Shown piece after piece: positions 10,805 through 21,808 of a stretch of 64,000 nt of DNA (positions are counted from its first letter, which is position 1; each line of letters opens with the position of its first letter). Position numbers and translations under genes: made by a program. The stretch is from Coprinus comatus (Eukaryota; Basidiomycota; Agaricomycetes; Agaricales; Agaricaceae). The notes under the pieces were generated by a model. It saw nothing but the letters and a program-made list of their open reading frames with translations. It ran no database searches and was not told the origin of the DNA. Where the stretch lies: the NCBI GenBank assembly GCA_034638255.1, contig JAWPGT010000023.1, positions 310,001 through 374,000 on the forward strand, given 5' to 3'.

Positions 10805-12390
10805 TCACCACCCTTTCTTAGCCCAATCTTGTAAGGTATCACGGGTGATCTCTTCCTTGCCTCTAAAGTTGGCCCCGAGAATTATTTGCGTTTTACTATG
10901 ATCGTAAAGATATATACACCTCCTGGGAAGGTTCCGCTTTGGTGCAATGAGAGTATTCAGCTTGGGTGTGGGGACCAAATCATTAGCAATATCGTCTTTC
11001 GAGGAAGTTAGATCCTAGTATCAGAGTACATCGGATCAAAGAAAGGACACACTGAAGTCATTCCAAATCCAGGGTTCCTCTAAGATAATAAGAAACCAAG
11101 TTATCAGCATTTCTGTTTTACTGCAGTGGTATATCAATTAGGGACTCACGAGAAGTGAGCAAAAATCGCTTTCCACCTGCTTCTAATCGCTCAAGAGCAC
11201 GAACACTTGCAAGAGATACATCTCTGACATCGACATAACCACCACTGGAGTTACTCAGATAAGGAAGGGTTTCAGTGTTATTACTGAAAATAACGTCATG
11301 CCATATCTTCGAACTTGTATTGATCTCTGCAAGTGTATCCCATTTGTTGATAAATGGCTGAAAGAAAATTTTAAGATTTCTCTGTCATTTAAAAACACTT
11401 CAAGAACTTGCCCCAAAGACCTAATAGAATGAAATAGAAAGCAGACAAATGATCAGAATATCATTTGGATGATGATGATTCAACTTACATATCCTGGGTG
11501 TGTAGTGACAATATCCCACGTAATTTCATCTCTGTGTTCCTCCACAAACTTCCAAGCAGCTTAAATAAAATTCATTAAGTCCTACAAAACAGTAACATTG
11601 TCTTAGGTATACCATATCATACGTACTCTTTTCAGCGGTAACTTTGGAGGCTTGATACTTATCCAGAGGAGGTGCATCTTTGCCAAGTTTCTCTACGATA
11701 GAAACACTTTCCTCATTCCAGTCTTCTTCTGTGAATATTCTTTCGACTGAAAGTGGATCTTTAGGTCCCATGGAAACCCGAGAAACAGTTGAGATAGACT
11801 CGACAAGGACTATGCGTTTTACTGATGACGCTCTGCCATACAGAAGGAAAGATAATTAGTAGTCTTGGAAAATGATGATGCTGAGATGATGCGTACCCAT
11901 AATGCAAAGAACTTTCAAGAATACTAAGTGTTCCTTGCACAGCGGGTTTTATCAGTTCTGCTTTCCCTTTCAGCTTTGTCATATGGTTAAGGATAGAAAA
12001 TGGATACACTCGCACCTATTGGTTCACATGTAAGAGATGTTCCAAGTGGGGTGGCTATGTGGACTACTCCATCTACGCCTTTAATAGCGTCGTCAAAAAC
12101 CCCTTCCTGTTATGTAACAAGGTTGAAATATCAGTGACCTCTTTCAAATATTAAAATACCAAGAAAAGCGACTACTAAACCTTTAACAAATCTCCAACAA
12201 CAAGAACCTCTAATTTCCCTTCCTTAAAATATTCAGGGAAACACTCGAGGACGGATTCGACTTTTTGTTCACTGCGAACGGTCCCACGAACATAATAACC
12301 ATGTTCGAGAAGGGCATTGACAGTTTGCATGCCAATGTAGCCATTACACCCAGTGACTAGAACTTTGTCACCACTTTGGATAATAGGCAT
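10805..12390 (-). CDS. Extended SDR, cinnamoyl-CoA/dihydroflavonol reductase-like (copy 2)
   Basis: Paralogue of copy 1 in opposite orientation. ATG at 12388-12390 gives MPIIQSGDKVLVTGCNGYIGMQTVNALLEHGYYVRGTVRS. The catalytic motif is YQASK, and WDIVTTHPGYV and YVDVRDVSLASVRALE follow. It ends with FRGKEEITRDTLQDWAKKGW and TGA at 10805-10807. Introns are numerous and exons short, and every family block is present in order, so it looks intact. The convergent pair probably arose by inverted duplication. The C-terminus is closer to the relic at 12938 than to copy 1. Confidence 0.82.
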
Positions 12391-12937
12391 TGTAGACTGT
12401 AGTTATGCGATCACAGTTAACGTAGTATGTACTACTTAAGTGTCCTAGAAACAAAGTGAGTGTTTTATACTAGTGATCTGAGATTTCTATCATACCTTCA
12501 TACTAATATTAGTAAAGACTACTTACTCAGCGTTATGATTCAACTTCTTATCCATGGCTTATCGGCGCCTGCCATGCCCGCCTCTGTCCCTCCTCTGGCT
12601 CCTGGACCATCAATGATATGTCCACTTATTTTCTGCTACGATGAGTACTCAAGGCCAACCTAAAATCCACCAATGACATACTAAGAAGCTCTCGAAAAAA
12701 ACCCGGGACTGATTTTAATACAATAGGTTAGCCTATGGATTCCAATGTCTGGATATATATGCACCCAATGTTCCGATTATGCCGCATGCGTCAAAACAAT
12801 AACTGGGCAATCGTTACAGTCACTACAAGCAAGAAGAATCCCACTGGTCACAATCACTAAATAGACATTCATCTTTGAATTATGAACACCACTTTTATGT
12901 GGCTATATACATGTAACGTGAGTAGTGTAGTTAGTAG
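12391..12937. other. Promoter side of reductase 2; no gene seen
   Basis: Upstream region of the minus-strand reductase. Only short frames without family features. Confidence 0.4.
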
Positions 12938-13195
12938 TTACCACCCTAACCTAACCCAATCTTCCAATGTATCACGAGTGATTTCTTCTTTGCTTCTAAA
13001 CTTGATACCAGGTATGTTTTCTGCTTTGCTGCGATTATATAGATGCAGGCAATTCCTGATGCGATTGCGCTTCGGTGCAATGGGCGTGTTCAGTTTTGGT
13101 GAGGGAACCAAGTCATTGGCAATGTACACTCGGATCAAATTGATCAATGAAAGAACATACTGAAGTCGTTCCAAATATAGGGCTCCTCTAAAAGC
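12938..13195 (-). pseudogene. Relic of an SDR reductase (C-terminal fragment)
   Basis: Minus-strand reading gives LLEEPYIWNDFS, an intron-like break, then IANDLVPSPKLNTPIAPKR and SKEEITRDTLEDW ending in RLGW and a stop. These match the last two exons of copy 2 (LEEPWIWNDFS, IANDLVPTPKLNTLIAPKR, GKEEITRDTLQDWAKKGW). I see no Rossmann motif or catalytic Tyr/Lys block upstream, so only the 3' end survives. This is a truncated duplicate, not a working enzyme. Confidence 0.75.
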
Positions 13196-13599
13196 TCAAG
13201 TGATAAACATACTACTCCACTCTGTTGACAAATTTAAACTCAAAGGCTCAAGTTAAAATCAACGGCATGAAAGATCGTTGTCATCACTGCCGACTCACTG
13301 GTCACCTCATAAATGGCTCTTCTCAGGATGAAGGATAAACTTGACAATCAGAAAACATATATAAAACATATTTTCATAGTGACTGAGTTCAGCAGCAGCT
13401 AGTCTTTTAGTAACACAAAAATAATCAACTTGATCTCTTTGTTGTTAACTGTGGGAAGCCTAGTCAAACGGGTCTCGACACCGTTGATGACGCATGAGAA
13501 TGCGAGAATGATTAAGTTAATGGCCATTAAACTTTCATCAAAGTCAATTGACCATTACTTTCTCATTACTGAAGTACTGACGTGTATGATCACACAAAA
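13196..13599. other. Non-coding stretch between reductase relics
   Basis: No supported gene. It probably contains eroded reductase sequence that is no longer recognisable by eye. Confidence 0.35.
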
Positions 13600-13688
13600 T
13601 CAGAAAAGATTTTAGGAATCAATTTCCGAAGCAAAGAAATACTTGCCCGCGAGTTACGCTTGAAAATTTGTCCGAGAGAGGATGGTGA
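13600..13688 (+). pseudogene. Second SDR reductase relic, frameshifted, opposite orientation
   Basis: Plus-strand reading gives SEKILGINFRSKEILARE, clearly the C-terminal helix of the reductase family (compare VLGITFRSKEEM in copy 1). After a one-base frame change it continues LENLSERGW with a stop at 13686-13688. Only about 30 codons remain. Confidence 0.6.
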
Positions 13689-13777
13689 TTGGGATATCTG
13701 TACTAGTAATTGCATGCCACTGAATTTCATGTGAATGAAAATTGATGAACGCTGATGTGTACATATAATAAAATAAA

Positions 13778-16700
13778 TCAAAAAGTACCCGTCAACTTAA
13801 TATCACGAATGGAAGCGCCGATAAAGACAGTGAAGGTGCCAGTGGGGCGGACATAAGATTGACTAGCAGTATTCCAGACGCTAAAAATGCCTCAGTAAGC
13901 AACAAAAATAGTTCAGAGCCCAAGCATACCTAAAATCTCTGGGAATCAAAGTTATCTTTACGTTTGAACTTTGCCCAACGCTCAGATCAACTTCCTCGAA
14001 TCCTCGCAGCACTTTAGGGGGCTCCCCAGATCCAGAAGGGTAACCAAGGTACAATTGAGGTTTTTCCGTTCCCGCAAACGTACCCGTATTACGAATAGTA
14101 AAGGTAATGACTTTTGAATCGCCCAAGTTTGCAATAGACAAGGAGGAGTAGGAGAAGGTCGTGTAGGATAAGCCAAAGCCAAATTCAAAGCGAGGTACTA
14201 TGCCGTTGGCTTCCATGTATCTGTAGTCAATGAGAAGTTTCTCTGTGTAATTGATCTATAAGTGGCGTAAATATGGCAGATATTACGGGATAAGGAATAT
14301 ATATACGCACCTCCGGGAACCCATCGATACCATAGACAATTGTTGTCCCGTACGCGGGCTCTGCCTGCTAAATACGTCAGAATGATATGTATGCAACGCC
14401 CAGAGAACACCAACATCAGCAATACTGAAAGGAAGGCGACCACTTGGATTATAACTTCCGTATAGCACATCAACGAGAGATGGACCAGTCTGTTCACCTG
14501 GAGCGCCAGCATAGATGATGCCAGTAATATTAGGATGGTTGCTCCAACTGAAGCTGACGGGTCCAACAGAGTGAATGATAGCAATTGTGTTGTTACACAC
14601 AGCCGCGACTCCTTCAATCTAACAAGCACAAATGTTCAAAAATATAATTCATGATTAGTTCCCAAGCTTCAAAGCTTCACGGGCGCACCAAACTGCCACC
14701 TTTCCACCAAAGGTCAAGGTCGTTCCTATCACCTTGGTTTCCAACTACTACGTCATAAAATCCGAGTTCGCCACTCATCCTAAAGAATAATTAAGATTCA
14801 ATATTTCGAAGACGAGACATAAAACCTACGCATTGGCAAAGACAAGGCAAACATCTTTTCCGTTGGCAGCCTTGACACCATCGTTGAGATTATTCGTAAG
14901 ACTAGGTGTGATAGTAGCTGATGAGCCAACAAAGGAAGTTATAGCATCAATGGGAGGAACAATAAACTCTAAAGAATTGGAACCAGAGCCCCATCTGCAA
15001 GAAGATTAGAACGGCCGCCCACAAGGATTCCAGAAGCGTATATGCTCACCCTACAGACATAGTTCCATCATTGCACTCGTTCAAGTCACCACAATTTTTA
15101 TTTGGCACCTTGGCGTCCTGACCAACAACTGCAATGGTCCTAATTCTAGACTTATCAAGAGGTAATCCTCGAATAGTACTTCCTGATGACGAGCCATTGC
15201 TAGTAGTGCGATTGTTCTTTAACAACACAGTGGAGGCTGCAGCAATCTCACGGACAAGAGCTGTATGTTCTGCTGTGCGAACATTGACACGTAAGTTGCG
15301 TGATCCTGAACCGTCGGGTTTCTGAGAGTCAAAGTTGACAGGGGGATATTGCTACATGAGGTGGAAGTATTTACTTTTCAGATGAGAATGTACAATGAAT
15401 TGAACTGTACTTACTGAATCTTGTCTAAGACGATACCAAGGGGCCAGGATTCGAGATACCATCTGGTCCAATCTCTAACTCCATGGTAAGGCCAGGTCAA
15501 ACCCGAAATTTAGTGTTACTCACTTCTTTGCTCACAGAACCTTCGTTTACTGCCCCGACGAGGTTTCCGAACACACCACCACCTGAATTCAGGCGAGTTA
15601 ATTGACCAGTTTCGACAACTTTCACTCAGTGATTGCTCACCAATTACAATATAGTCTCCGGGCTGCTCCATGTCAAGGCCACTATTGGCATTCACAGTCG
15701 CTGAGTCGTGGGTTGCTCCCCAATCACTAACCACATAACCTAATAACTCAGAAAATCAATATCCAATTATTCAAGTATGCCATGAGCTCTAGGAACGTTT
15801 TTTTATACCTTTGAACCCATTCTTTTGCAAGAGACCATTTGGACCAAGCAACCCCTCATGGTGACAGGATGAAGTTCCGTTAAAGCGGTTATACGCGCAC
15901 ATAACCGATGCTACACCCGCCTTCAAGTTCAGATGTTCCAATGTCACTATTTGTTTGTACTGAGTTACCGAGTTAACAAAACGACTCACCTCGATACTCC
16001 GTAAGAATGGATACCAATATATTTCCTGCAACGTCCTATCGTCCAGGTTCGAGGACAAGCCATACCTCCAGTGCTCTTGGTTATTTGCGATTAAATGCTT
16101 TGCGCAGGCTTGTACTCCAACACCTTGTACTCCAACAACAGTTTCGTATGCACCTTCTCCGTTGAGGTAGGGGTCAGGTCCAAAACTACCAATACGGACG
16201 TCAGGTAATAGCCGAAGTGAAGGTGTAAACATAAATACCCACCTCTCCCAAGCACGTCCAGCCTTGGGATTCCTCATCTGGGAGATTACTTATTAGCATT
16301 TTTGTGATGAGACGAGTGAATACACTTACGATATCCAGGGCTGGGCCCAAGAAAACACTGAGTATTTCGTTAGCCGAGCTTTCCAAATATAGACACCAAT
16401 TGTTCAAACATTCAACTTACTGGACACCTTTACCCCTAAATTCTTCAGCCATTGCCTTTCCTCTCGCACGCATGAGTCTACGACTGAACGTTGAAGCGGT
16501 ATTAAGACCCGAAGGAAACCCAGTGACATTCTTCGTTAACCGCATTCCAGCGGGGCCGTCATTGAAGCAGATAGATGGAATTCCAAGCCTAGAAACAGGA
16601 GTTGTATCACCTACGCAGCGACCTAAAATACATTAGTATAATTGACCCTGAAAGTACCAAAATATCAACTTACGGTTCGCATTGAGTTGTCCTGTACCCT

Positions 16701-16894
16701 AACAATTCCTAGTTTCTCATCCAGCGTCATCTGTGCTACAGCAGTGTTTGCAAGATCGTATGCCTCATCCCATGATCCTAGTGGTAGCTGATCATTGAAG
16801 CTATAGAGACTAATAAGCACGTAAACGTACGAAGCGCAACTTGGGCATGGCTAAAGCCTATGAGACCTAGCAGAATAAAGTCTTTCAGCTGCAT
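13778..16894 (-). CDS. GH3 beta-glucosidase, secreted
   Basis: Hydrolyses terminal beta-glucosyl residues (cellobiose and short beta-glucans) outside the cell. ATG at 16892-16894 opens a signal peptide, MQLKDFILLGLIGFSHAQ. The N-terminal barrel has SFGPDPYLNGEGAYETVVGVQ, CAKHLIANNQEHWRYG, VMCAYNRFNGTSSCHH and VSDWGATHD, whose Asp is the GH3 nucleophile. The second domain has NITGIIYAGAPGEQTGPSL and YNPSGRLPF. The fibronectin-III-like C-terminal domain begins FEFGFGLSYTTFSYSSLSI and ends RPTGTFTVFIGASIRDIKL. More than ten introns. Domain order and length are normal for fungal GH3. TGA at 13778-13780. Confidence 0.9.
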
Positions 16895-17598
16895 AACAAC
16901 CAAAAACTTAACCTCTACATCAACCTCAGTATCAAGATATAGACATGATGTAAAGTGATAGGACTGACTGGCGCACGAGTGTGAAGACTAGCAAAAGAAT
17001 GTTAGGAGGACAAAGAGAGGTCTCCAATAACGTAAAGCGAAATCGTTGGCGTCCCCAGTTTTGTCTCCTCGCGGACCTGATGGCAAGGTGCTTCCTTTCT
17101 TCTTCCATGCGTTTCATGACATGTCCAACATGAGAGTCGGATGTCTGCTAACAGGTGATAATCGTGTTTGTCAAAGCACATAATACATTTCATCCAAACG
17201 GAGACATCGTGTGCAGCATTAGTAGGCCAGCTGATGGTATATCATAATGACTTAGAAGCGAAAATAGGGAGGGACGCCAGGGTCATCTGTGGTAACTTCG
17301 GATAATATTTTGGAATATTCTGTATCCTCCGCAATTCACAATCACCTCCCGTGACTGAACGTCCTGTCAATACTGCGAGTCATAAAACGCGCATTATTCA
17401 GCACAATTTGGGGGGGTTAAACGGATTATTACAATCTTGGCATTCCGCACTCAAACACAAACAAAGTTCATTTGCTATCATCATTATCACTCTCATATCC
17501 ACCCACACCACCATCTATTTCCCCTATCATCTCTTCACTGTTTTCAGTGTCCTTCCTGGAACCAATTACCGTGGCATTAACACTGTGCGTAAAGTAAA
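16895..17598. other. Intergenic, GH3 promoter and downstream side of the next gene
   Basis: Short frames only; no coding or RNA gene signal recognised. It should hold the GH3 promoter (GH3 is transcribed leftward) and the 3' end of the unknown gene at 17599. Confidence 0.45.
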
Positions 17599-18110
17599 TT
17601 AATAAATGTTTCTCCAAGACTTTGAATATACCCACGAAAGTATCACATCGACAGAAGTCTTATCTCCTCCAAGAGGGTCAAGGAGTTCCACAGTGATTCT
17701 CTTGTTACCTTTCCATCCACAACTCCCTGTAGAAAACGTACTCGGGACTATTGTCAGAGTTCCAATAAAACCAACATCGTCTGGAACTACAAGCTCTGTT
17801 TCGTCTTTCGGCAAGCTGGGTGGGGTATGTGTAATGTTGATGTGCAGGGGAAGTGCTTTCTTATTAAATTCTGCTGGGGGTAACATCAGGCGCTGCAGCA
17901 CGTATCGTTCAGTCAGAGCAAGCATGGTCCCGTAAACGACTCTCACCTCTTTGGTTTTTGGTGAAGCTGCACTCTCATTGCCCTTAGAACTACTTGGCTT
18001 CATAACTTTGGCGTTTCTATCAGCAGAACTAGTTTCTGCAGCACGTTTCGTTCCTGTTGGAAGTCGTTCGCTTAGCGGAAGATATAACCAAGGACTGACG
18101 CACCAGGCAT
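17599..18110 (-). CDS. Small hypothetical protein
   Basis: Not recognised. The open frame extends to 18144 but begins with GTG. A better model starts at the ATG 18108-18110 and removes a 50-nt intron (18054-18103) with GTGCGT donor, CTAAG branch-like site and CAACAG acceptor. This gives MPGTKRAAETSSADRNAKVM and 153 residues. The first 40 residues are basic and Ser/Lys-rich, nuclear-signal-like. The rest is a compact, partly beta-rich domain (VRVVYGTMLALTERYVLQRL, LPLHINITHTPP, IGTLTIVP, GNKRITVELLDPLG). No signal peptide or membrane segment. Confidence 0.6.
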
Positions 18111-19035
18111 GATGTTCAAAAATGAGGCAAAAGAGAAATCCCACTCAGATGTACACCAGTGCAGTGTTTACGGGTGAGATTCCAACGATGTGGGGTATTA
18201 GGATTGCGATGACATCATGAGTTGGACCTGATTTTAGTGACGCTAACACTGTGATTATTAATATTCAGCTCTTCGCAAGCATGGTTCTGGTTTGCATGTG
18301 TAACTTTCGCAAAGCAGAGTTTGGTGAACAAGATCAATGGACTTACCCGGATTGCCATACTTTGGTTCGGTGTGTTTTGAGTGCTGCCCCTTTTACAATA
18401 CAATATCAGATTCGACTCCACCGCCCTGGGCTAAAAATGAAACAAAAAAACCCTCCTGTCAAAGGTGCGACGGCTTTATAAACAACAGTGGGCCAGGTAA
18501 TGAATACTACTAATAATAACCATCATATCCGTACTAACGGTAAAATGAGTGGGACAATCTGGGGACAATATGTGATGTCCCGAGAAGGTACATTATACTT
18601 ACTCGATATTGACTTAGTAATGTGTAAATGCTGGACGGCTGGGATATTATAATCATGTGCTGCGGGTTCTGACTTCTAGCTCAAACCGTGCCGAGGCTAT
18701 GACTCCTAGCTCTGGCCATATGTCACCGAACGTGCCGTACAAGCCTCAGAGGGTGTAGAACTCTTTCTCAGTCAGGATCTATCAAACCTGTTCGTTTAAA
18801 GTTGGCAAGTTAAGCCTGTAACCAATCACCTTCAAGTTCAAATTCAATGTTCAAGCTCAAGCTTTGAGATGTCTTCGTTATGTCACTTGAATCTACTACA
18901 TTCATTTCAGTCATTACGGTGTGTCTTGACCGACTGGTTTCTATTTCGGGTCGAGTACTAGTGGCCATTCGTGTATCGCGAATCGCGATCACACATCTTC
19001 TCCGTTCTCATACCGGGTTCCCTCGATCTCTTTCT
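18111..19035. other. Intergenic region upstream of cerato-platanin 1
   Basis: From about 18890 the sequence resembles the promoter of the second cerato-platanin (shared blocks CGGTGTGTCTTGACCGACT and CATCTTCTCCGTTCTCATAC), showing that promoter and gene were duplicated together. No gene recognised before that. Confidence 0.6.
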
Positions 19036-19043
19036 TATAAAAG
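19036..19043 (+). promoter_or_regulatory. TATA box of cerato-platanin 1
   Basis: TATAAAAG, 105 nt before the ATG at 19148. The same box in the same context precedes copy 2. Confidence 0.7.
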
Positions 19044-19147
19044 CTGGTCAACTATGGACAATATAAAACCATCAACCAACCTTGCAATCCTCAGTTCTCA
19101 ATTCATCCAACTTACGCTTCTCTTATTCCAACCCTACTGGTATTATC

Positions 19148-19643
19148 ATGAAGTTTTTCGCCGCTCTAGCCATCCTCCCAGTCTTGCCTCAGCTGTGACC
19201 GTATCATACGATGAGGTTTACGATAACGGTTCTAGATCTCTCACCACCGTTGCCTGCTCCGACGGCTCAAACGGCCTCATCCCACGCGGGTTTAGCACTT
19301 TCGGCACCCTCCCCAGCTTCCCTCGTATTGGAGGTGTTCCAGCTATCACTGAATGGAACTCTGAGAGCTGTGGTACCTGCTGGAGACTCACCTATGTCAA
19401 TGGACGAGGAGTAAGCAGGAGCATTAATGTTCTTGCTATCGACGTTGGAAGAACAGGGTTCAATATTGGTTTAGGGGCGATGAACGAGCTTACGAATAAC
19501 CAAGCTGTAATGCTTGGACGTGTTAATGTCACTGCGTCTATCGTTGCTGATTCAAACTGCGGCTTGTGAGTAAACACTCTAGCAACCTTAATTCAACCTA
19601 TTATCAATAATAAATCAATTTCTCCCTTTCTTCTATTAGATGA
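19148..19643 (+). pseudogene. Cerato-platanin (copy 1) with frameshift in signal peptide
   Basis: Small secreted fungal protein family that binds chitin oligomers and acts at the hyphal surface or as a plant elicitor. The signal peptide begins MKFFAALAILPV like copy 2, but one base is missing after codon 12, so translation from this ATG meets a TGA within a few codons. The mature domain is open in another frame and looks normal: AVTVSYDEVY start, four Cys (VACSD, ESCGTCWR, SNCGL) and NVLAIDVG. It is about 80 percent identical to copy 2 by eye. The mature part has therefore not decayed, which points to a recent mutation or an assembly error. The TGA at 19567-19569 overlaps a GTGAGT splice donor. 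Confidence 0.78.
19566..19639 (+). other. Candidate intron over the stop codon, cerato-platanin 1
   Basis: GTGAGT donor formed by the stop region and TTCTATTAG acceptor, 74 nt. Spliced or not, the protein ends Gly-Leu-stop (TTG TGA unspliced, TTA TGA spliced). Confidence 0.5.
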
Positions 19644-20480
19644 ATCAACTAATGACTCCTTCTTAACATCCAACTTCTCTATCTAATAATCAACGAACGA
19701 TTCAGACCTTTGCTATTTTTCGTCTTGTATAAAATGTAAATAGTACATACCCAACGCACATTGGACACTGTGACATATCGGGGAACTTTATTACGAACAT
19801 TTGCTAGTTGTATTACTAGTAGTTAATGACACGCTATTTGGTTTCGAAGTGCCCCGGATTCTAGTCCGTAAAAATCCCCAAGCTACTTTTGGATTTAAAA
19901 GGTGGATGGGGACACTTGAATCAGACCTTAAATACATTTCTAAATCACTTCTAAATCACACTGAAACCCTGGGGAGTTAATCAAAGTACATGTCGGGTTT
20001 GACAAAGTATGCGGCATCTAAAATCTCTGCCATGTTGAGGAAGATTACCAATACAATTTGTGACTAATACTATGAAGATCGAATATTGAATACTGAATAC
20101 TGAATCTAGAGTTTGTTGCTATTTCTGAGTACTACTACATAGTCAACGGAAATAAATGATATTGAATATACGATATTCTGTAGCGAAATCAATCAAATGT
20201 GCAATGGAGAAAGGCTGCACAATCAAAACGACTTAAATACAATGCATTGAATACGATATGTATGAACCCCTGGTCTGTCCATAGAAGAATACAAAAGTAC
20301 CATTTTACTTGACATATTCGTTCAAACGACTTCAGTGTACACTCCTGTGCTCGAAATAGGATTATTCTAAAAAAATAAACAGAATTTAGTCACCAGGTTA
20401 TGTACTACTTCTGTGCGATCATACACCGACTTACCCCGGATGGGTAGAAGAAGGGGAGCGCCCCGTGGTAGAAAGGGAAA
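19644..20480. other. Spacer between the cerato-platanin copies
   Basis: No gene seen. Contains a short imperfect repeat of GAATACT/GAATATT near 20075-20110. Confidence 0.4.
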
Positions 20481-20506
20481 GAATGACGTCCGACTTGACG
20501 TCATTC
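20481..20506. promoter_or_regulatory. CRE-like inverted repeat upstream of cerato-platanin 2
   Basis: Perfect 10-bp arms, GAATGACGTC and GACGTCATTC, separated by six bases. Each arm contains TGACGT, the bZIP (ATF/CREB) core. It lies about 520 bp before the ATG of copy 2. I did not find the same palindrome upstream of copy 1. Confidence 0.55.
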
Positions 20507-20937
20507 ATTGCCGAGGAGTCAGCATTGTGTAAGGGGTACTGGCCCTTTGAACTTACACGACGTGGACAATCATCGAAAGGATTCCAGAGGATTCAACAAT
20601 ATAGGCCAAAGACCAGCCTCTTCAGTCATCTTCCTTGAAAACCAGCTAGTATTCATTCTCACAGCTGCCTAGAGTTCGATATCACTTCGCCTGGACCTTG
20701 CGACTTTCCTTTATTCTCACCAGTGGATCAAATTTATACTTCGAAGCCGGTAAGAAATCGCTTTCAAATTCGACAGACACTTCTGCCTGCTTCGAAATGC
20801 CTCCGCTATGTCAACTGACACCTGAAATTACATTCATACGGTGTGTCTTGACCGACTAATATCTATTTCTAGTAGCCCATTCATGAATCGCAGTACATCT
20901 TCTCCGTTCTCATACCGAGTTCCTTCAGTCCCTTTCT

Positions 20938-20945
20938 TATAAAAG
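20938..20945 (+). promoter_or_regulatory. TATA box of cerato-platanin 2
   Basis: TATAAAAG, 80 nt before the ATG at 21025, in a CTTTCTTATAAAAGCCGGTC context nearly identical to copy 1. Confidence 0.7.
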
Positions 20946-21024
20946 CCGGTCAGGTATGACTATCTAAAGTCACCACTAGTTCTTTCCACCTCAGTTTAAA
21001 ACTTTCTCCACTCATTCTACTATA

Positions 21025-21447
21025 ATGAAATTCTTCGCCGCTCTAGCCATCCTCCCAGTCCTTGCTTCAGCTGTGACCGTATCATATGATGAGGTCTATG
21101 ACCAGAGTTCCGGATCTCTCACCACCGTTGCTTGTTCTAATGGTGAAAACGGTCTCATCACTCGCGGATTCACCACTTTCGGATCTCTCCCCAGCTTCCC
21201 TCGTATTGGAGGTGCTCCAGCAGTCACCGGATGGAATTCTGAGAACTGTGGTACCTGTTGGAGACTCATTTACGTCAATGCACAAGGTGTAAGCAGGAGC
21301 ATTAATGTTCTTGCCATTGATGTTGGAGCAATAGGATTCAACATTGGTTTGCGAGCGATGAACCAACTTACGAATAACCAAGCTGTAATGCTTGGACGTG
21401 TTACTGTCACTGCGTCTGAGATGGCTCCTTCAAACTGTGGCTTGTGA
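21025..21447 (+). CDS. Cerato-platanin (copy 2), intact
   Basis: 140 residues with a signal peptide ending near ASA, then the cerato-platanin fold: VTVSYDEVYD, TTVACSNGENG, FPRIGG, ENCGTCWRL, SINVLAIDVG, NNQAVMLGRV and SNCGL. The four Cys expected to make two disulphides are present. Secreted, surface-active, chitin-oligomer-binding family; in plant-associated species members can trigger defence. The coding part has no internal intron, but the stop TGA (21445-21447) overlaps a GTGAGT donor. A possible 73-nt intron (21444-21516) would leave the protein unchanged, with the stop then at 21518-21520. Copy 1, 1.9 kb upstream, has a frameshift. Confidence 0.92.
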   Translation: MKFFAALAILPVLASAVTVSYDEVYDQSSGSLTTVACSNGENGLITRGFTTFGSLPSFPRIGGAPAVTGWNSENCGTCWRLIYVNAQGVSRSINVLAIDVGAIGFNIGLRAMNQLTNNQAVMLGRVTVTASEMAPSNCGL

Positions 21448-21516
21448 GTGAATCCTTAAGCAAACTTAATTTCACCAATTTCATCAATATATCGATTGTT
21501 AATTAAACCTGCCTAG
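21444..21516 (+). other. Candidate intron over the stop codon, cerato-platanin 2
   Basis: GTGAGT donor and TGCCTAG acceptor, 73 nt, in the same position and nearly the same length as in copy 1. Either form ends Gly-Leu-stop. Confidence 0.5.
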
Positions 21517-21808
21517 GTGATGAGCTGATCAATGGATTAACTCCTTCCGATAATTGATGATCTTTTCTATGATTTTTTTTTTCGTTATGAGTACTTGTAG
21601 TAAATTGTACATACAGTTCCTAAAACGGGTCGGACACTACGCATATCATGATTTATCGAGAGATTTACTACGAAGATTTCGTTCTACTACTACCTATAGT
21701 AGATGTTTTTATATACTTTTCTCAAGTATTTACAGTAGTAGTATCATGGATAAACATCGGAGTGACAAGTTTGAAATTTGATTATCGATGAAAAGACCCA
21801 AGTTCCAG

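Noticed and set aside
17599..18144. 181-codon frame starting MGFLFCLIF
   Set aside because: It begins with GTG and reads through a 50-nt intron; the ATG at 18110 gives a better model.
18880..19569. 229-codon plus-strand frame including the cerato-platanin 1 domain
   Set aside because: The extra N-terminal part is promoter sequence shared with copy 2 and runs through the TATA box; the family start is the ATG at 19148, which is frameshifted.
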